The notes under the pieces: generated by a model
What the model was told of the DNA's origin: nothing
Database searches by the model: none
The model's input: the letters and a program-made list of their open reading frames with translations, nothing else
Source of the DNA: Variovorax sp. OK212
GTDB taxonomy: Bacteria; Pseudomonadota; Gammaproteobacteria; Burkholderiales; Burkholderiaceae_C
Reading direction: 5' to 3'
DNA length: 64,000 nt
Assembly (NCBI RefSeq): GCF_900112425.1
Contig: NZ_FOLP01000002.1
Coordinates: forward strand, 310,001-374,000
Translations under genes and position numbers: made by a program
Shown: in pieces, positions 24,010-31,834 of the stretch
Numbering within the stretch: position 1 is the stretch's first letter
Layout: every line of letters starts with the position of its first letter

Positions 24010-24837
24010 TCAGGCCTTGAGGCGCTGCATGCCATCGGCAAGCAGCCACAGCGCGCGGTTCAGGCGCACGTTCTGGTCGATGCCCCGCACGGGCCGGGTG
24101 TGTTGGCGGCGGCCGTTGGCCGTGCGCGCAGGCAGGCCGCCCTGGGTCAGGTTCTCCTGCGTGCGGTTGAACACGCTCCACAGGTCGGGGCGATCGTCAT
24201 CGAAGCGGCGCGGGGCCAGCACCTGCGCCTCAGTAATCGGCGCGGGCTTGTCGGGGTCGTCGTACTTGAGAGCCAGCGCGGCACGCGCAAAGACTTCGGC
24301 CTCGCCGCCGTCCAGCGTGATGGCCCGCATGGCATCGCGCGATGCCTGCGCCTGCCCGAAGCCTTCCAGCACCTCGTAAGCGCCCTCGATCACGTGGTCC
24401 GCCACGTCGCCCTTGTGCGGCACGCGCACGTCCGCCACGGTGTCGCCGCACACGAGGCCGTTCATGCAGACGAAGCGGAGCATCCCGGCCAGCATCTGGT
24501 AGCTGCTGGTGCCGTCGTGCGAGTTCAGCAGAATGATTTCGTTGGCCTCGCGGCCGTTGATCTGGCTGGCGTGGCGCAGCCGCAGCATGTGCTTGGTGAA
24601 GTCGCGCCGCCCCTCCTGGCGCACGCGGGACTGGCACACCATGAAGGGCTGGAAGCCTTCGCCGCGCAGCTTGTGCAGCACCGTGGCGGTGGGGATGTAG
24701 CTGTAGCGGTGCGAGCGGCTGCCGTGCGGAGCCTGCGCGAAGATGGACGGGGCCACCGTCCTGATCTGGTCATCCGACAAGGGATGTTCCGAACGCAGCA
24801 CCGGCGAACGCGGTGCGAAACGGGATGCGAGTTGCAT
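24010..24837 (-). CDS. DUF932 domain-containing protein
   Basis: A 275-residue protein, full length for DUF932 (phage/plasmid-like protein). Typical segments are SHRYSYIPTATVLHKLRGEG, FMVCQSRVR, IILLNSHDGTSSYQMLAGML and FVCMNGLVCGD. ATG at 24835-24837 follows GGAG at a good distance. It lies 91 bp upstream of parB and is probably transcribed with it. DUF932 proteins travel with ParB and DUF736 genes on mobile elements; the role is unknown. Confidence 0.9.
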   Translation of the reverse strand: MQLASRFAPRSPVLRSEHPLSDDQIRTVAPSIFAQAPHGSRSHRYSYIPTATVLHKLRGEGFQPFMVCQSRVRQEGRRDFTKHMLRLRHASQINGREANEIILLNSHDGTSSYQMLAGMLRFVCMNGLVCGDTVADVRVPHKGDVADHVIEGAYEVLEGFGQAQASRDAMRAITLDGGEAEVFARAALALKYDDPDKPAPITEAQVLAPRRFDDDRPDLWSVFNRTQENLTQGGLPARTANGRRQHTRPVRGIDQNVRLNRALWLLADGMQRLKA

Positions 24838-25398
24838 GTCTTTCTCCAATGAAGTTGGCTGTTGAAAAGCCTCACCGGATTCCTAGATTCAGAGCCCTCT
24901 TCGGGCTTCCGGTGGGTCGGCGCGAAGTCCCAGGTCGGCCTCGTTGCCACCGTCTTTCCTGAGTTCATCGCCCGCGACGAAAGGGAGCCCGCGGCCGAGT
25001 GCCGTCAAGGAAACAAGCGCCGGGTGTGGGGCGGCCCGCAGCGCAGCGAGGACACGGCCCGGCGCGCCTTGACGGCACTCGGCCGCGGGCTACAGTCGCG
25101 GACAAGGTGATGGGCTCAGGAAAGACGGCGACTGCGGCAACGGCCGCTCTCGGCGCCGGCACCACGCAAGCGAAGCGCGCAGCGCCGCTAGGCGCGAAGG
25201 CCGATCAGGCGCAGCCTGGTCGGCGGTCTTGCAGGGGCGCCAAGCCCAGCGCGGCGGGGATGGGCCGCATGGCCGATCCCCTGGAGGCAAGCGCAGCGCG
25301 CAGGCCCGCCAGCGCCGAAGCCTTCGACACAGACGCAGCAAAGAAAAAGCGCCGCGTCCGCAGCAAGCGGACGCGGCGCGTGACGCCTCAGTGCGCAA
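24838..25398. promoter_or_regulatory. 561-bp intergenic region with a plus-strand promoter-like site and a terminator
   Basis: No gene is supported. TTGACG at 25069-25074 and TACAGT at 25091-25096, 16 bp apart, make a good sigma70-type promoter pointing right, although no open frame follows. It resembles the TTGACGGC blocks at 19844 and 25904. A strong terminator for the converging minus-strand gene lies at 25341-25379. Confidence 0.45.
25341..25379 (-). terminator. Rho-independent terminator
   Basis: A perfect 13-bp stem GCGCCGCGTCCGC/GCGGACGCGGCGC with a 5-nt loop, followed on the minus strand by TTTTTC. It lies 20 bp after the stop of the gene at 25399-25788. Confidence 0.88.
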
Positions 25399-25788
25399 TC
25401 AGCTCGCCGCCGGCGGCACCATTGCCTGCAGTTGCTCGATGACGCCCGGCTCGACGAAGACGCAAGGCTGATTCGCCTCGATCGGCACGTTGAACAGCTG
25501 CGTGAACACGGGGCGCTTGATGTGCACCAACCGGCCGGTGCGATAGGCCTGCTCGGGCTTCAGGCGGCCACCGGGCGAACCGCTGCGCTGCGGATCGCAT
25601 TCGACTAACGCAATGAAGCCGTCATCGGCCAGCTTCTGGTGGTCGGCGCACAGGCCCCAGCCTGTCGTCGTGTGACGCTCCATGCTCGCGCGCAGGCGCT
25701 TGTCCAGCAGGATGGCGCCGGTGTCGAAAGCCACGCCACAGACCAGGCAGACGTGTTGCTCCATCGAAACATGCGATTTGTCGTTCAT
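25399..25788 (-). CDS. conserved mobile-element protein with a CxxC motif
   Basis: A 129-residue protein of unknown function. Its N-terminal part has CLVCGVAFDTGAILLDKRLR, a CxxC knuckle, then GWGLCADHQKLADDGFIALV with a Cys and His that could complete a zinc site. The start at 25786-25788 has GGAG. It has its own terminator, and upstream is the second copy of the element's leader repeat, as for the DUF2958 gene at 19372. It is probably part of the core rather than cargo. Confidence 0.7.
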   Translation of the reverse strand: MNDKSHVSMEQHVCLVCGVAFDTGAILLDKRLRASMERHTTTGWGLCADHQKLADDGFIALVECDPQRSGSPGGRLKPEQAYRTGRLVHIKRPVFTQLFNVPIEANQPCVFVEPGVIEQLQAMVPPAAS

Positions 25789-26175
25789 GACGATCTCCGG
25801 TTACTCGGGCGGAATTGCCCGAAACCGTCGCCAGCACGGCGCAGCGCAAGCGGTCAGGGGTCGCAGACGGCCATGGGCCGCAAGCGCCATCGGCGCGCAG
25901 CCCTTGACGGCGAGAACGCCGTGATACGGTGAAGGGAACAGCAAGACCGCTCACCGCCCTCCAACGAAGACAAGGACTGGCAAGCGCAGCGCGCAGGCCC
26001 TCAAGGGCCGGAGGCGTCAGGGATCAAAGCCGGATGGCCGTGATTCGGCACGAAGCACGGGGCGCAGTCCGCGAGCCCGACGGCGGTACGCCGGGACGCA
26101 TAATTTGGAATCGGCACGGTTGCCATACCGTCCTCTGCCAATGCAAGGCCGCGCCGAATTTGACACTGAGAAGTG
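25789..26175. repeat. second copy of the leader repeat and gap before the cargo region
   Basis: Bases 25806-25931 repeat the arrangement at 19743-19871: CGGGCGGAATTGCCCG (25806-25821), AGCACGGCGCAGCGCA (25833-25848) and TTGACGGCGAGA with GTGATACGGTG (25904-25931). The remaining 240 bases before the TIR-like gene show no feature. Confidence 0.55.
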
Positions 26176-27477
26176 ATGAACGAACACACCGCAAAGATAT
26201 TCTGGTCCTGGCAAAGCGACTATTCACCCAAGACCTGCCGTCATTTCATCCGCGGTGCTTTGGTCGAAGCAATCACCCAGGTTGCCAACGAGATCGGTAT
26301 CGATGATGCGGATCGGCCTGAGATTGACCACGACACCAAGGGTGAACGTGGCATGGCCGACATCGCCGCCACGATCCTCAACAAGATTGCGGATGCGGCA
26401 GTGTTCGTCGCCGACCTCACCCCCATCGCACAGTCTCCAGACGGAAAGTGGCTCCCGAACCCCAACGTGATGATCGAACTCGGATGGGCAATGCATCGGC
26501 CCGGGTGGGAGCGTGTCATTGGAATCCTGAACATGGCCGGTGGCGCGAAGGTGGAGGATCTTCCCTTCGATATTCGTCAACGGCGTGTCATCACGTTCGT
26601 GCTGAGCGAAACCGCCGACAAGCAAACCCACGCGGCGGTGCGATCAAAGCTCGTCAAGGAACTCAAGGAAGCGCTGCGGACCAATCTTGAGGAGCGAGCC
26701 GATGATCTCGCGGTCACAGCCAAGATTGCTGGCGCTGATCCGAAAGCAGACAACTACTCCATCTGGGCTTCGGCCGGCGACACGCTCACGCACAACGACG
26801 CCTTTGGAGGAGCAAGACGCGAGACGGTCGCGATGCCCGATGTGCCACGCGCCTTCATGCGGATCATCCCTGCCGGTTGGAAGAATGGCGCACCGTCGGT
26901 TTCGGACATCGCCAAGTTGAACCAATCCGAGAGCGTCGATGCGCCGGGCGACAGCGGAAGCAGCGGCAACTACGGGGCGACGGAAGAGGGATACGTTCGT
27001 TATTGGGTCACTGGCCAGCGTGAGCCGGGCGAGGCGTCGTCCACCAACATGACCATGTTCTTCACGGATACCGGTGAGTTCTGGATGTTGCATGGTAGTG
27101 TGATCGCCCCGCGCCAAGGTCAACTCTTGCTCAGGGACCACCCGATGCTCGGGCAGTGGTCACAGTTGCTGCGCAAGGCGATGGCGGTGATGGACCGTTT
27201 CCAGGCGCTAAAGACGCGCCGGGTCGAGGCGGGACTCTTCGGCGTCAAGGATCTTCAGTGGTTCTCTGAATGGCAAAGCCATCGGACGCCGTCCAGGCGA
27301 AACGACACCCGCGAAGTCAGGCAGAGCCAAGACTGGAGTCCGGAAGCGCAGCTGACTTTTCTCACCGACGCCTACAACCGCGTCAGGGATCTGTTCGCGC
27401 TGGAGCGAAGCACGGAGGCCGAGGTGACCCGGATATTGATGCATTTCGATCCGGAGCGATTTCGCGCAAGAGACTAG
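26176..27477 (+). CDS. TIR-like domain protein, possible defence effector
   Basis: A 433-residue protein. The N-terminus KIFWSWQSDYSPKTCRHFIR is the signature of a TIR-like domain family (WSWQSD) found in bacterial defence islands; the later GMADIAATILNKIADAAVFV and ADLTPIAQ continue this fold, to about residue 170. The C-terminal 260 residues are not recognised; they include a mixed alpha/beta segment and a final helical part (WSPEAQLTFLTDAYNRVRDL). There is no signal peptide or membrane segment. ATG at 26176 is preferred over GTG at 26173. It stands alone on its strand at the start of the cargo block. An NAD-cleaving or nucleotide-binding role is an inference. Confidence 0.6.
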   Translation: MNEHTAKIFWSWQSDYSPKTCRHFIRGALVEAITQVANEIGIDDADRPEIDHDTKGERGMADIAATILNKIADAAVFVADLTPIAQSPDGKWLPNPNVMIELGWAMHRPGWERVIGILNMAGGAKVEDLPFDIRQRRVITFVLSETADKQTHAAVRSKLVKELKEALRTNLEERADDLAVTAKIAGADPKADNYSIWASAGDTLTHNDAFGGARRETVAMPDVPRAFMRIIPAGWKNGAPSVSDIAKLNQSESVDAPGDSGSSGNYGATEEGYVRYWVTGQREPGEASSTNMTMFFTDTGEFWMLHGSVIAPRQGQLLLRDHPMLGQWSQLLRKAMAVMDRFQALKTRRVEAGLFGVKDLQWFSEWQSHRTPSRRNDTREVRQSQDWSPEAQLTFLTDAYNRVRDLFALERSTEAEVTRILMHFDPERFRARD

Positions 27478-27525
27478 ACAGGCAGCGCGGCGACGAGGCC
27501 GCCGTCAAAACGAGACCGTCCAAGC

Positions 27526-28344
27526 CTATGGCGAAGCTACCGCCGCTCTCTGCGTGCCATCCAGTTTGCGATGAATCAATGAGACCAGCGTCAGGATGTC
27601 GAGTGCATCCTGTTCAGACATGGGCCAATTCGTCTTGGGCGCATGCGCCAACGGATTGCGAACAGCACCAAACAGTCCGATCAACAGATTTGCGAAGCCC
27701 CTCTGTTCGCTCTTCTCGGAGTCGGTGGTCAGCGGCCCTAGGACCAGGATGGGCTGCTGGCCCGCGAACACCTTGTTCACCAGGTCGGCGCCGTCTCCTG
27801 TCAAACCCGACAGCGTGCGGATCCGCTCCGCCACACCTTTGGTCGCCTCGAAGACCGCGTGGAAGTAGTTTTCGTCCAGCAACTCGGCGCGGCAGTAGTT
27901 CAAGACCTCCACATGGACGACGCGGCTCTCCAACGCAGCCTTGAGACGGCCCGCGCGAGCGCGGGCCGCGTCCAGCGTCGTCGCCTTGTCGGCATACCCC
28001 ACCCTGCCGTCATCGCGCACACAGAACCCAGAGAACGCGAGCACCACGTTGAGTTCATCGCGTCGCCAGGCAAACGTCCTGGGCTCGCGCGCGTAGTTCA
28101 CCGGATCCATCGCGCGGTTGATGAACATGATGAGGTGGTTGCCGATCTGATGCTTGTTCTGCGCCTCGGCGAGCGCGTTGAACAGCCGCTTCCACTTCGT
28201 CATGCCGGGCGACGGATCGGCCACCTCGATCTCTTGCAGCAGGCGCTCGATCTGCGTGCCGCTCAGGCCGCGCTCGGTGTCGGCGAGAACGCGGCAGGCG
28301 GCCTCGAGGTGCTGCGAACTGAAAGGAGCGATCCGCGCGGCCAT
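27526..28344 (-). CDS. TIGR02391 family protein (Ymh-like)
   Basis: A 272-residue protein whose C-terminal half ends with GFANLLIGLFGAVRNPLAHA, then PKTNWPMSEQDALDILTLVS. This RNPxAH-type helical domain (TIGR02391/Ymh) occurs in phage, restriction and abortive-infection loci and resembles HEPN-type folds. The start overlaps the stop of the upstream gene by one base (TAATG), so the two are translationally coupled. It is the last gene of a leftward three-gene cluster with two nuclease-like proteins. The molecular role is unknown. Confidence 0.75.
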   Translation of the reverse strand: MAARIAPFSSQHLEAACRVLADTERGLSGTQIERLLQEIEVADPSPGMTKWKRLFNALAEAQNKHQIGNHLIMFINRAMDPVNYAREPRTFAWRRDELNVVLAFSGFCVRDDGRVGYADKATTLDAARARAGRLKAALESRVVHVEVLNYCRAELLDENYFHAVFEATKGVAERIRTLSGLTGDGADLVNKVFAGQQPILVLGPLTTDSEKSEQRGFANLLIGLFGAVRNPLAHAPKTNWPMSEQDALDILTLVSLIHRKLDGTQRAAVASP

Positions 28345-29279
28345 TACCGAAGGGCGACATCGAACGGCGCATGCACCGAACGAAACGCGGTGAGGAGGCG
28401 GTCGCGGGCATCATCCAGTTCATCGGCGACACCCTGAGTGAGCATGTACGTGGGGCAATCAGGCTGGCCGCATTGGCAGTGCCGAATCCCGCCCTCCCGA
28501 AGGCGAGCAACGAAGATGCGACGCAACTCGTCCACTTGGCGAAGAACCTGAGTCAGCACCTTGCGCACGCGCTGGTCCCTGATGTGATGAATCGAAGGAA
28601 TGCGCCTGATTTCGGTGCCTTCGCGTGTTCGCCACACGCCGGTGTTGAGCGCCCCGATGGTGTCCTCGATGGCTTGCTGGAAAGCCGGGAGCGAACTTTC
28701 CTGGTGGAATGGCGTGCGGAAGGCCGGCCGGTCGAACACGGCGGCCATCAGCCCCAGCGCATCGGCGTCGGACAAGTCCGGAAAGTCGTCGACGAACTTG
28801 CGGATCTCCACTTCGGCGTCGGGGAACTCGACGCCTCGCACGAAGCGGTGCAACAGGTACTCGGCACGAAGCCGAAGGTTTTCCTCGAACTCAACGCCCG
28901 ACCATATCGTCACGTGCTTCACGCCGAGCACGGCCGCTGCTTCTCCGATCCGTGTTCTGCTCGCGTCGGAGACAGCACCGCGGCAGACGAACTTGAATGC
29001 ATCGGGCTTGCCACCGACAGCCGCGGCAGCCTTCTCCATGTCGGTGCGGGCTTTCGCCAGCGTCAGCGTTCCACGGTTGGCGCACTGGATGATCGTCCTG
29101 CGTGCGGGCCGATCGTCAGAGTCCTCGATGCCGGAGATGTCCCTCCCCTGATCGCCGCCCGACTGGCCATGCCAGATCAGGTCATGCCAGCCAGCACGAA
29201 CGTGGTACGCAAGGACAAGGCGTTCGAACTGGACGCCACTGTAGTCCTCGAAGTGAATTGGATGGACGGTGCTGGCCAT
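28344..29279 (-). CDS. Mrr-like restriction endonuclease domain protein
   Basis: A 311-residue protein. The N-terminal 120 residues look like a PD-(D/E)xK domain: Glu19 in VQFERLV, Asp43/Asp47 in GGDQGRDISG and Gln65 in RTIIQCANRG. The usual last motif QxK is here QCA, so the lysine is missing or displaced; activity is uncertain. The rest is helical (VRKVLTQVLRQVDELRRIFV) and includes HCQCGQPDCP, a possible metal knuckle. It is coupled to the TIGR02391 gene and lies 102 bp after the larger nuclease-like gene. Confidence 0.65.
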   Translation of the reverse strand: MASTVHPIHFEDYSGVQFERLVLAYHVRAGWHDLIWHGQSGGDQGRDISGIEDSDDRPARRTIIQCANRGTLTLAKARTDMEKAAAAVGGKPDAFKFVCRGAVSDASRTRIGEAAAVLGVKHVTIWSGVEFEENLRLRAEYLLHRFVRGVEFPDAEVEIRKFVDDFPDLSDADALGLMAAVFDRPAFRTPFHQESSLPAFQQAIEDTIGALNTGVWRTREGTEIRRIPSIHHIRDQRVRKVLTQVLRQVDELRRIFVARLREGGIRHCQCGQPDCPTYMLTQGVADELDDARDRLLTAFRSVHAPFDVALR

Positions 29280-29381
29280 GAGAAGGGATTATGCGGGCCT
29301 GATTTCGTCCAGCAGTTCGGGGCGGCGTCCAGCATGTTGAGCAGCTTGACCAGCGCCAGAGTCGCTGGCCGCCGGTGCCTG

Positions 29382-30752
29382 CTATTCCTGCCAGTGCGGT
29401 CCGGCCCGGTTGTCCGCAGCGGCAGGCAACACCAGGAAGATGTCGCCCAGTGGCCTGGGACGACTCTTGTTGATTGCACACCACTGCGTGGTCTCGTCAA
29501 AAGCCCAGCACTCGTCGGGCGGGCTCTCCGGGACGAAATAGTGGCAGTAGACGTAGTCCAACTGCTTGCCTGCCGGATTGAACTGGCGCGCGGTTGCCAT
29601 GATCTTCTCGTAGCGAAGCCGCTCCACACGGTCCCCTTCGACTGCTTCGAAGCCGATGTGCACGATGCTCGGCCGTCCATCGGGCAGTTGCGCTGTGGCT
29701 TCGGACAACTTCTTGCGAATGTCGCGCGCCTTGGCACCGATGGCGGCCTCGGCCAGACTCTCCCAATGCAGCACCACCGCCAAGTCGCAGGCGTCCACGT
29801 AGCGGGGGTTGTCGCCCGGCTTGGTTCTCAGCATCGTTCGATAGTTGGCATGGCGCAGATAGCGCCCCGTCAGGAGTTCCAGGATTCGCATGCTGCTGCC
29901 CAGCACGAGGTCCGTCGCCAGCACCTGCTGCAGAGGGCGCAGGTCCAGCCGCAAGATCTCGCCCGAACCGATGTCATCGTCCCACGCCATGGGCGACTGG
30001 CCGGAGGCGAGCCAGCGATGTACCTTGGCGGATAGGTAGTCGGTAGGGACGGCAGCAAGCTCGACGCGGAAGCTCACGCGGCACAGCGTGTTCCTCTCGA
30101 TGTTGGCAAGATGCCCGCCGCATCCGTCCCACAGCCGGCCGAGCTGCAGGCGTTCCCGCTCGCCGTACTCGCCAACCTCCATGCGCTTGCACTCAACCGC
30201 CCAGGTTTGGCCGTTCAGGATGACATCCATGTCATGCGTCTGAGCCTTGCCAGGCTGTTCCTCGACGAAGGCGACTTGAGCACCCGCGCGCCGATAGCAC
30301 GCCGCGACCAAGAGCTCAAACAGGCTTCCATTGGGTTGTGCACGGTCCTCGGCGACCATGCGGCGAACCCGCGACTCAATACCCCCAACCTGCAGCAGAA
30401 GGTCAAGGTCACGTCCGATGGCCTCGAGCACGGGGACGACGCGTGAGCCAAAGACGTAGTCATAGTTGCCGATGTGGTCCAGCAAGGCGTCGGCGAGGAA
30501 CAGGTACCAGCCGAAGCTGTCGCGTTTGTCGAAGAAGCGCCCATCGCTCGATTCGTCCTTGCGGCCCATCGCGGAGAGGTAGAGACGGCGGGCTGCGCGC
30601 TCGCGCCGCTGTTTCCATTCCTCGGGAGGAATGAAGCTTTTGAACCAGTCCACGGCGCGGCGCAGCACGGGGTTGTCGGGCCAGAAATCCGGACGGGTTG
30701 CCGGCGGATCGAAGAAATCGGGCGGGAACTCCAGATCATCGGGCGTGTTCAT
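29382..30752 (-). CDS. PD-(D/E)xK nuclease-like protein of a putative defence cluster
   Basis: A 456-residue protein with a clear nuclease core near the middle: Glu146 in GSLFELLVAA, Asp174/Asp176 in THDMDVILNG and E187-C-K189 in WAVECKRMEV. This spacing is that of a Holliday-resolvase/restriction type PD-(D/E)xK domain. The N-terminal 130 residues are helical and the C-terminal 250 are not recognised. It is first in a leftward cluster with the Mrr-like and TIGR02391 genes. No methyltransferase is in this cluster, so it is not a classical restriction-modification locus. Confidence 0.65.
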   Translation of the reverse strand: MNTPDDLEFPPDFFDPPATRPDFWPDNPVLRRAVDWFKSFIPPEEWKQRRERAARRLYLSAMGRKDESSDGRFFDKRDSFGWYLFLADALLDHIGNYDYVFGSRVVPVLEAIGRDLDLLLQVGGIESRVRRMVAEDRAQPNGSLFELLVAACYRRAGAQVAFVEEQPGKAQTHDMDVILNGQTWAVECKRMEVGEYGERERLQLGRLWDGCGGHLANIERNTLCRVSFRVELAAVPTDYLSAKVHRWLASGQSPMAWDDDIGSGEILRLDLRPLQQVLATDLVLGSSMRILELLTGRYLRHANYRTMLRTKPGDNPRYVDACDLAVVLHWESLAEAAIGAKARDIRKKLSEATAQLPDGRPSIVHIGFEAVEGDRVERLRYEKIMATARQFNPAGKQLDYVYCHYFVPESPPDECWAFDETTQWCAINKSRPRPLGDIFLVLPAAADNRAGPHWQE

Positions 30753-31257
30753 GGTTCTTGGATTCTGGTGGGCATGTGATAGCGACAGCTACACCTCTTT
30801 GCGCTCTACACAAACGTGCAGTGTAGGCATCGACTTCCGTGGCAGCCTTCTGTCAGGACAAGCCACGGAATGCCACGGGGTTCGCGCCGGACGCGAAAGC
30901 GCGAATGTCCGGCACGCGCTGACACAGCCATCGGCTTCGTGAAGCCACCGCGGTCGGGACGCTTGTCGATCACTTGCGCCGGTTCAGCAGGCATCAGTGC
31001 ATCGACGCGGTTGACTTCAGCGGTCACCCCATGGCCGTGGCGCAGTTGCGCGCCTTCCTGGGGTTGATCGCTGTGACTCGAAAGCCCGCGGTCTGCAAGG
31101 CGCAGGCCCAGGCAAACCGGTAGCTGCCATCAAGCCTGTTCGGGCCTTGTCAAGCGCCCCGATCGAGGCAGCTGCGAAATCGGGTACGTTACCCGACCTA
31201 GGGGGCAGATCGGGTACAATACCCGATCTAGAAACCCCTCGTCGAAAGGAGCGGATC
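30753..31257. promoter_or_regulatory. 505-bp divergent intergenic region
   Basis: It separates the leftward nuclease cluster from the rightward methyltransferase operon and must contain both promoters. At 30806-30826 CTACAC and GTGTAG form an inverted repeat with a 9-nt spacer. The pair of strong palindromes at 31180-31228 is described separately. No gene is supported; short frames here have no recognised similarity. Confidence 0.5.
31180..31228. promoter_or_regulatory. two palindromic operators of the methyltransferase operon
   Basis: Two copies of the palindrome TCGGGTA-NNN-TACCCGA: 31180-31196 (centre CGT) and 31210-31226 (centre CAA; the second extends to a perfect 9-bp arm, 31208-31228). 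Their centres are 30 bp apart, about three helical turns. TACAAT at 31215-31220, inside the second site, is a good -10 element; a dimeric repressor bound here would block the promoter. The regulator gene starts 30 bp downstream with AAAGGAG. Confidence 0.75.
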
Positions 31258-31773
31258 GTGCGCCTCGTGCCGACCCCGGTAGCGTCCCAGCTTACCGGTC
31301 TTTCGACGGAAAAACTGCGCGAATGGACCAGTCGCCGAGCGCTGGTGCCCGCTGACGTGCGACCCCAGCAGAAGGGCTCGCCTGCGCAGTTCAGTTGGCA
31401 GACCATTCTGGTCCTTCGCGTGGCGGTACTTCTGCGGGACCGTTTTGGCGTCGAGCTTCAGTTCCACAAAGAGAACTTTGCGAAGCTGCGCGAGGAGTTG
31501 CGCTCGGCGTCCTTCATCGCGCTGTGGGGGCGGCGCCTTGCGCTGACTTCGCAGGGCGAGTTGTCACTCCTTGACGATCAGGCCCCTCTGCCGGCGGGCG
31601 ATGCCATTCTCATTGGCCTCGACCCGCATTTGTCGGTGATCCGGGACGGATTCGCTTTGCCCGACGCTGCGGCTGCTGCCGGACAGCTTGACATGTTTTC
31701 GCTTCCTTCCGTGCATGCCGTGACGCGTCCGTTGAAGGCTGCGAACGGCCGTGAGCGGAGGCGCTCGGCATGA
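31258..31773 (+). CDS. MerR-like DNA-binding regulator of the methyltransferase operon
   Basis: A 171-residue protein. The N-terminal 70 residues (VPTPVASQLTGLSTEKLREW, TSRRALVPADV) look like a MerR-type winged helix, with FSWQTILVLRVAVLLRDRFG as a following helix. The C-terminal part is not recognised. GTG at 31258 is preferred because AAAGGAG precedes it; upstream codons would run through the operators. By position it should bind the two palindromes and control itself, the methyltransferase and the nuclease, like the C proteins of restriction systems, though it is not of that XRE family. Confidence 0.7.
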   Translation: MRLVPTPVASQLTGLSTEKLREWTSRRALVPADVRPQQKGSPAQFSWQTILVLRVAVLLRDRFGVELQFHKENFAKLREELRSASFIALWGRRLALTSQGELSLLDDQAPLPAGDAILIGLDPHLSVIRDGFALPDAAAAAGQLDMFSLPSVHAVTRPLKAANGRERRRSA

Positions 31774-31834
31774 ATGACCATCGTGTCGGACGCGGGTTGT
31801 TCCTGTCCGAAGTTGCCTCCTTGGAGGTTTAGCC

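Noticed and set aside
30806-31067. Short frames in the gap between the two defence-like operons
   Set aside because: Both strands are open for 70-80 codons, but neither frame shows a motif or a start signal; the sequence may be an eroded gene but this cannot be shown.
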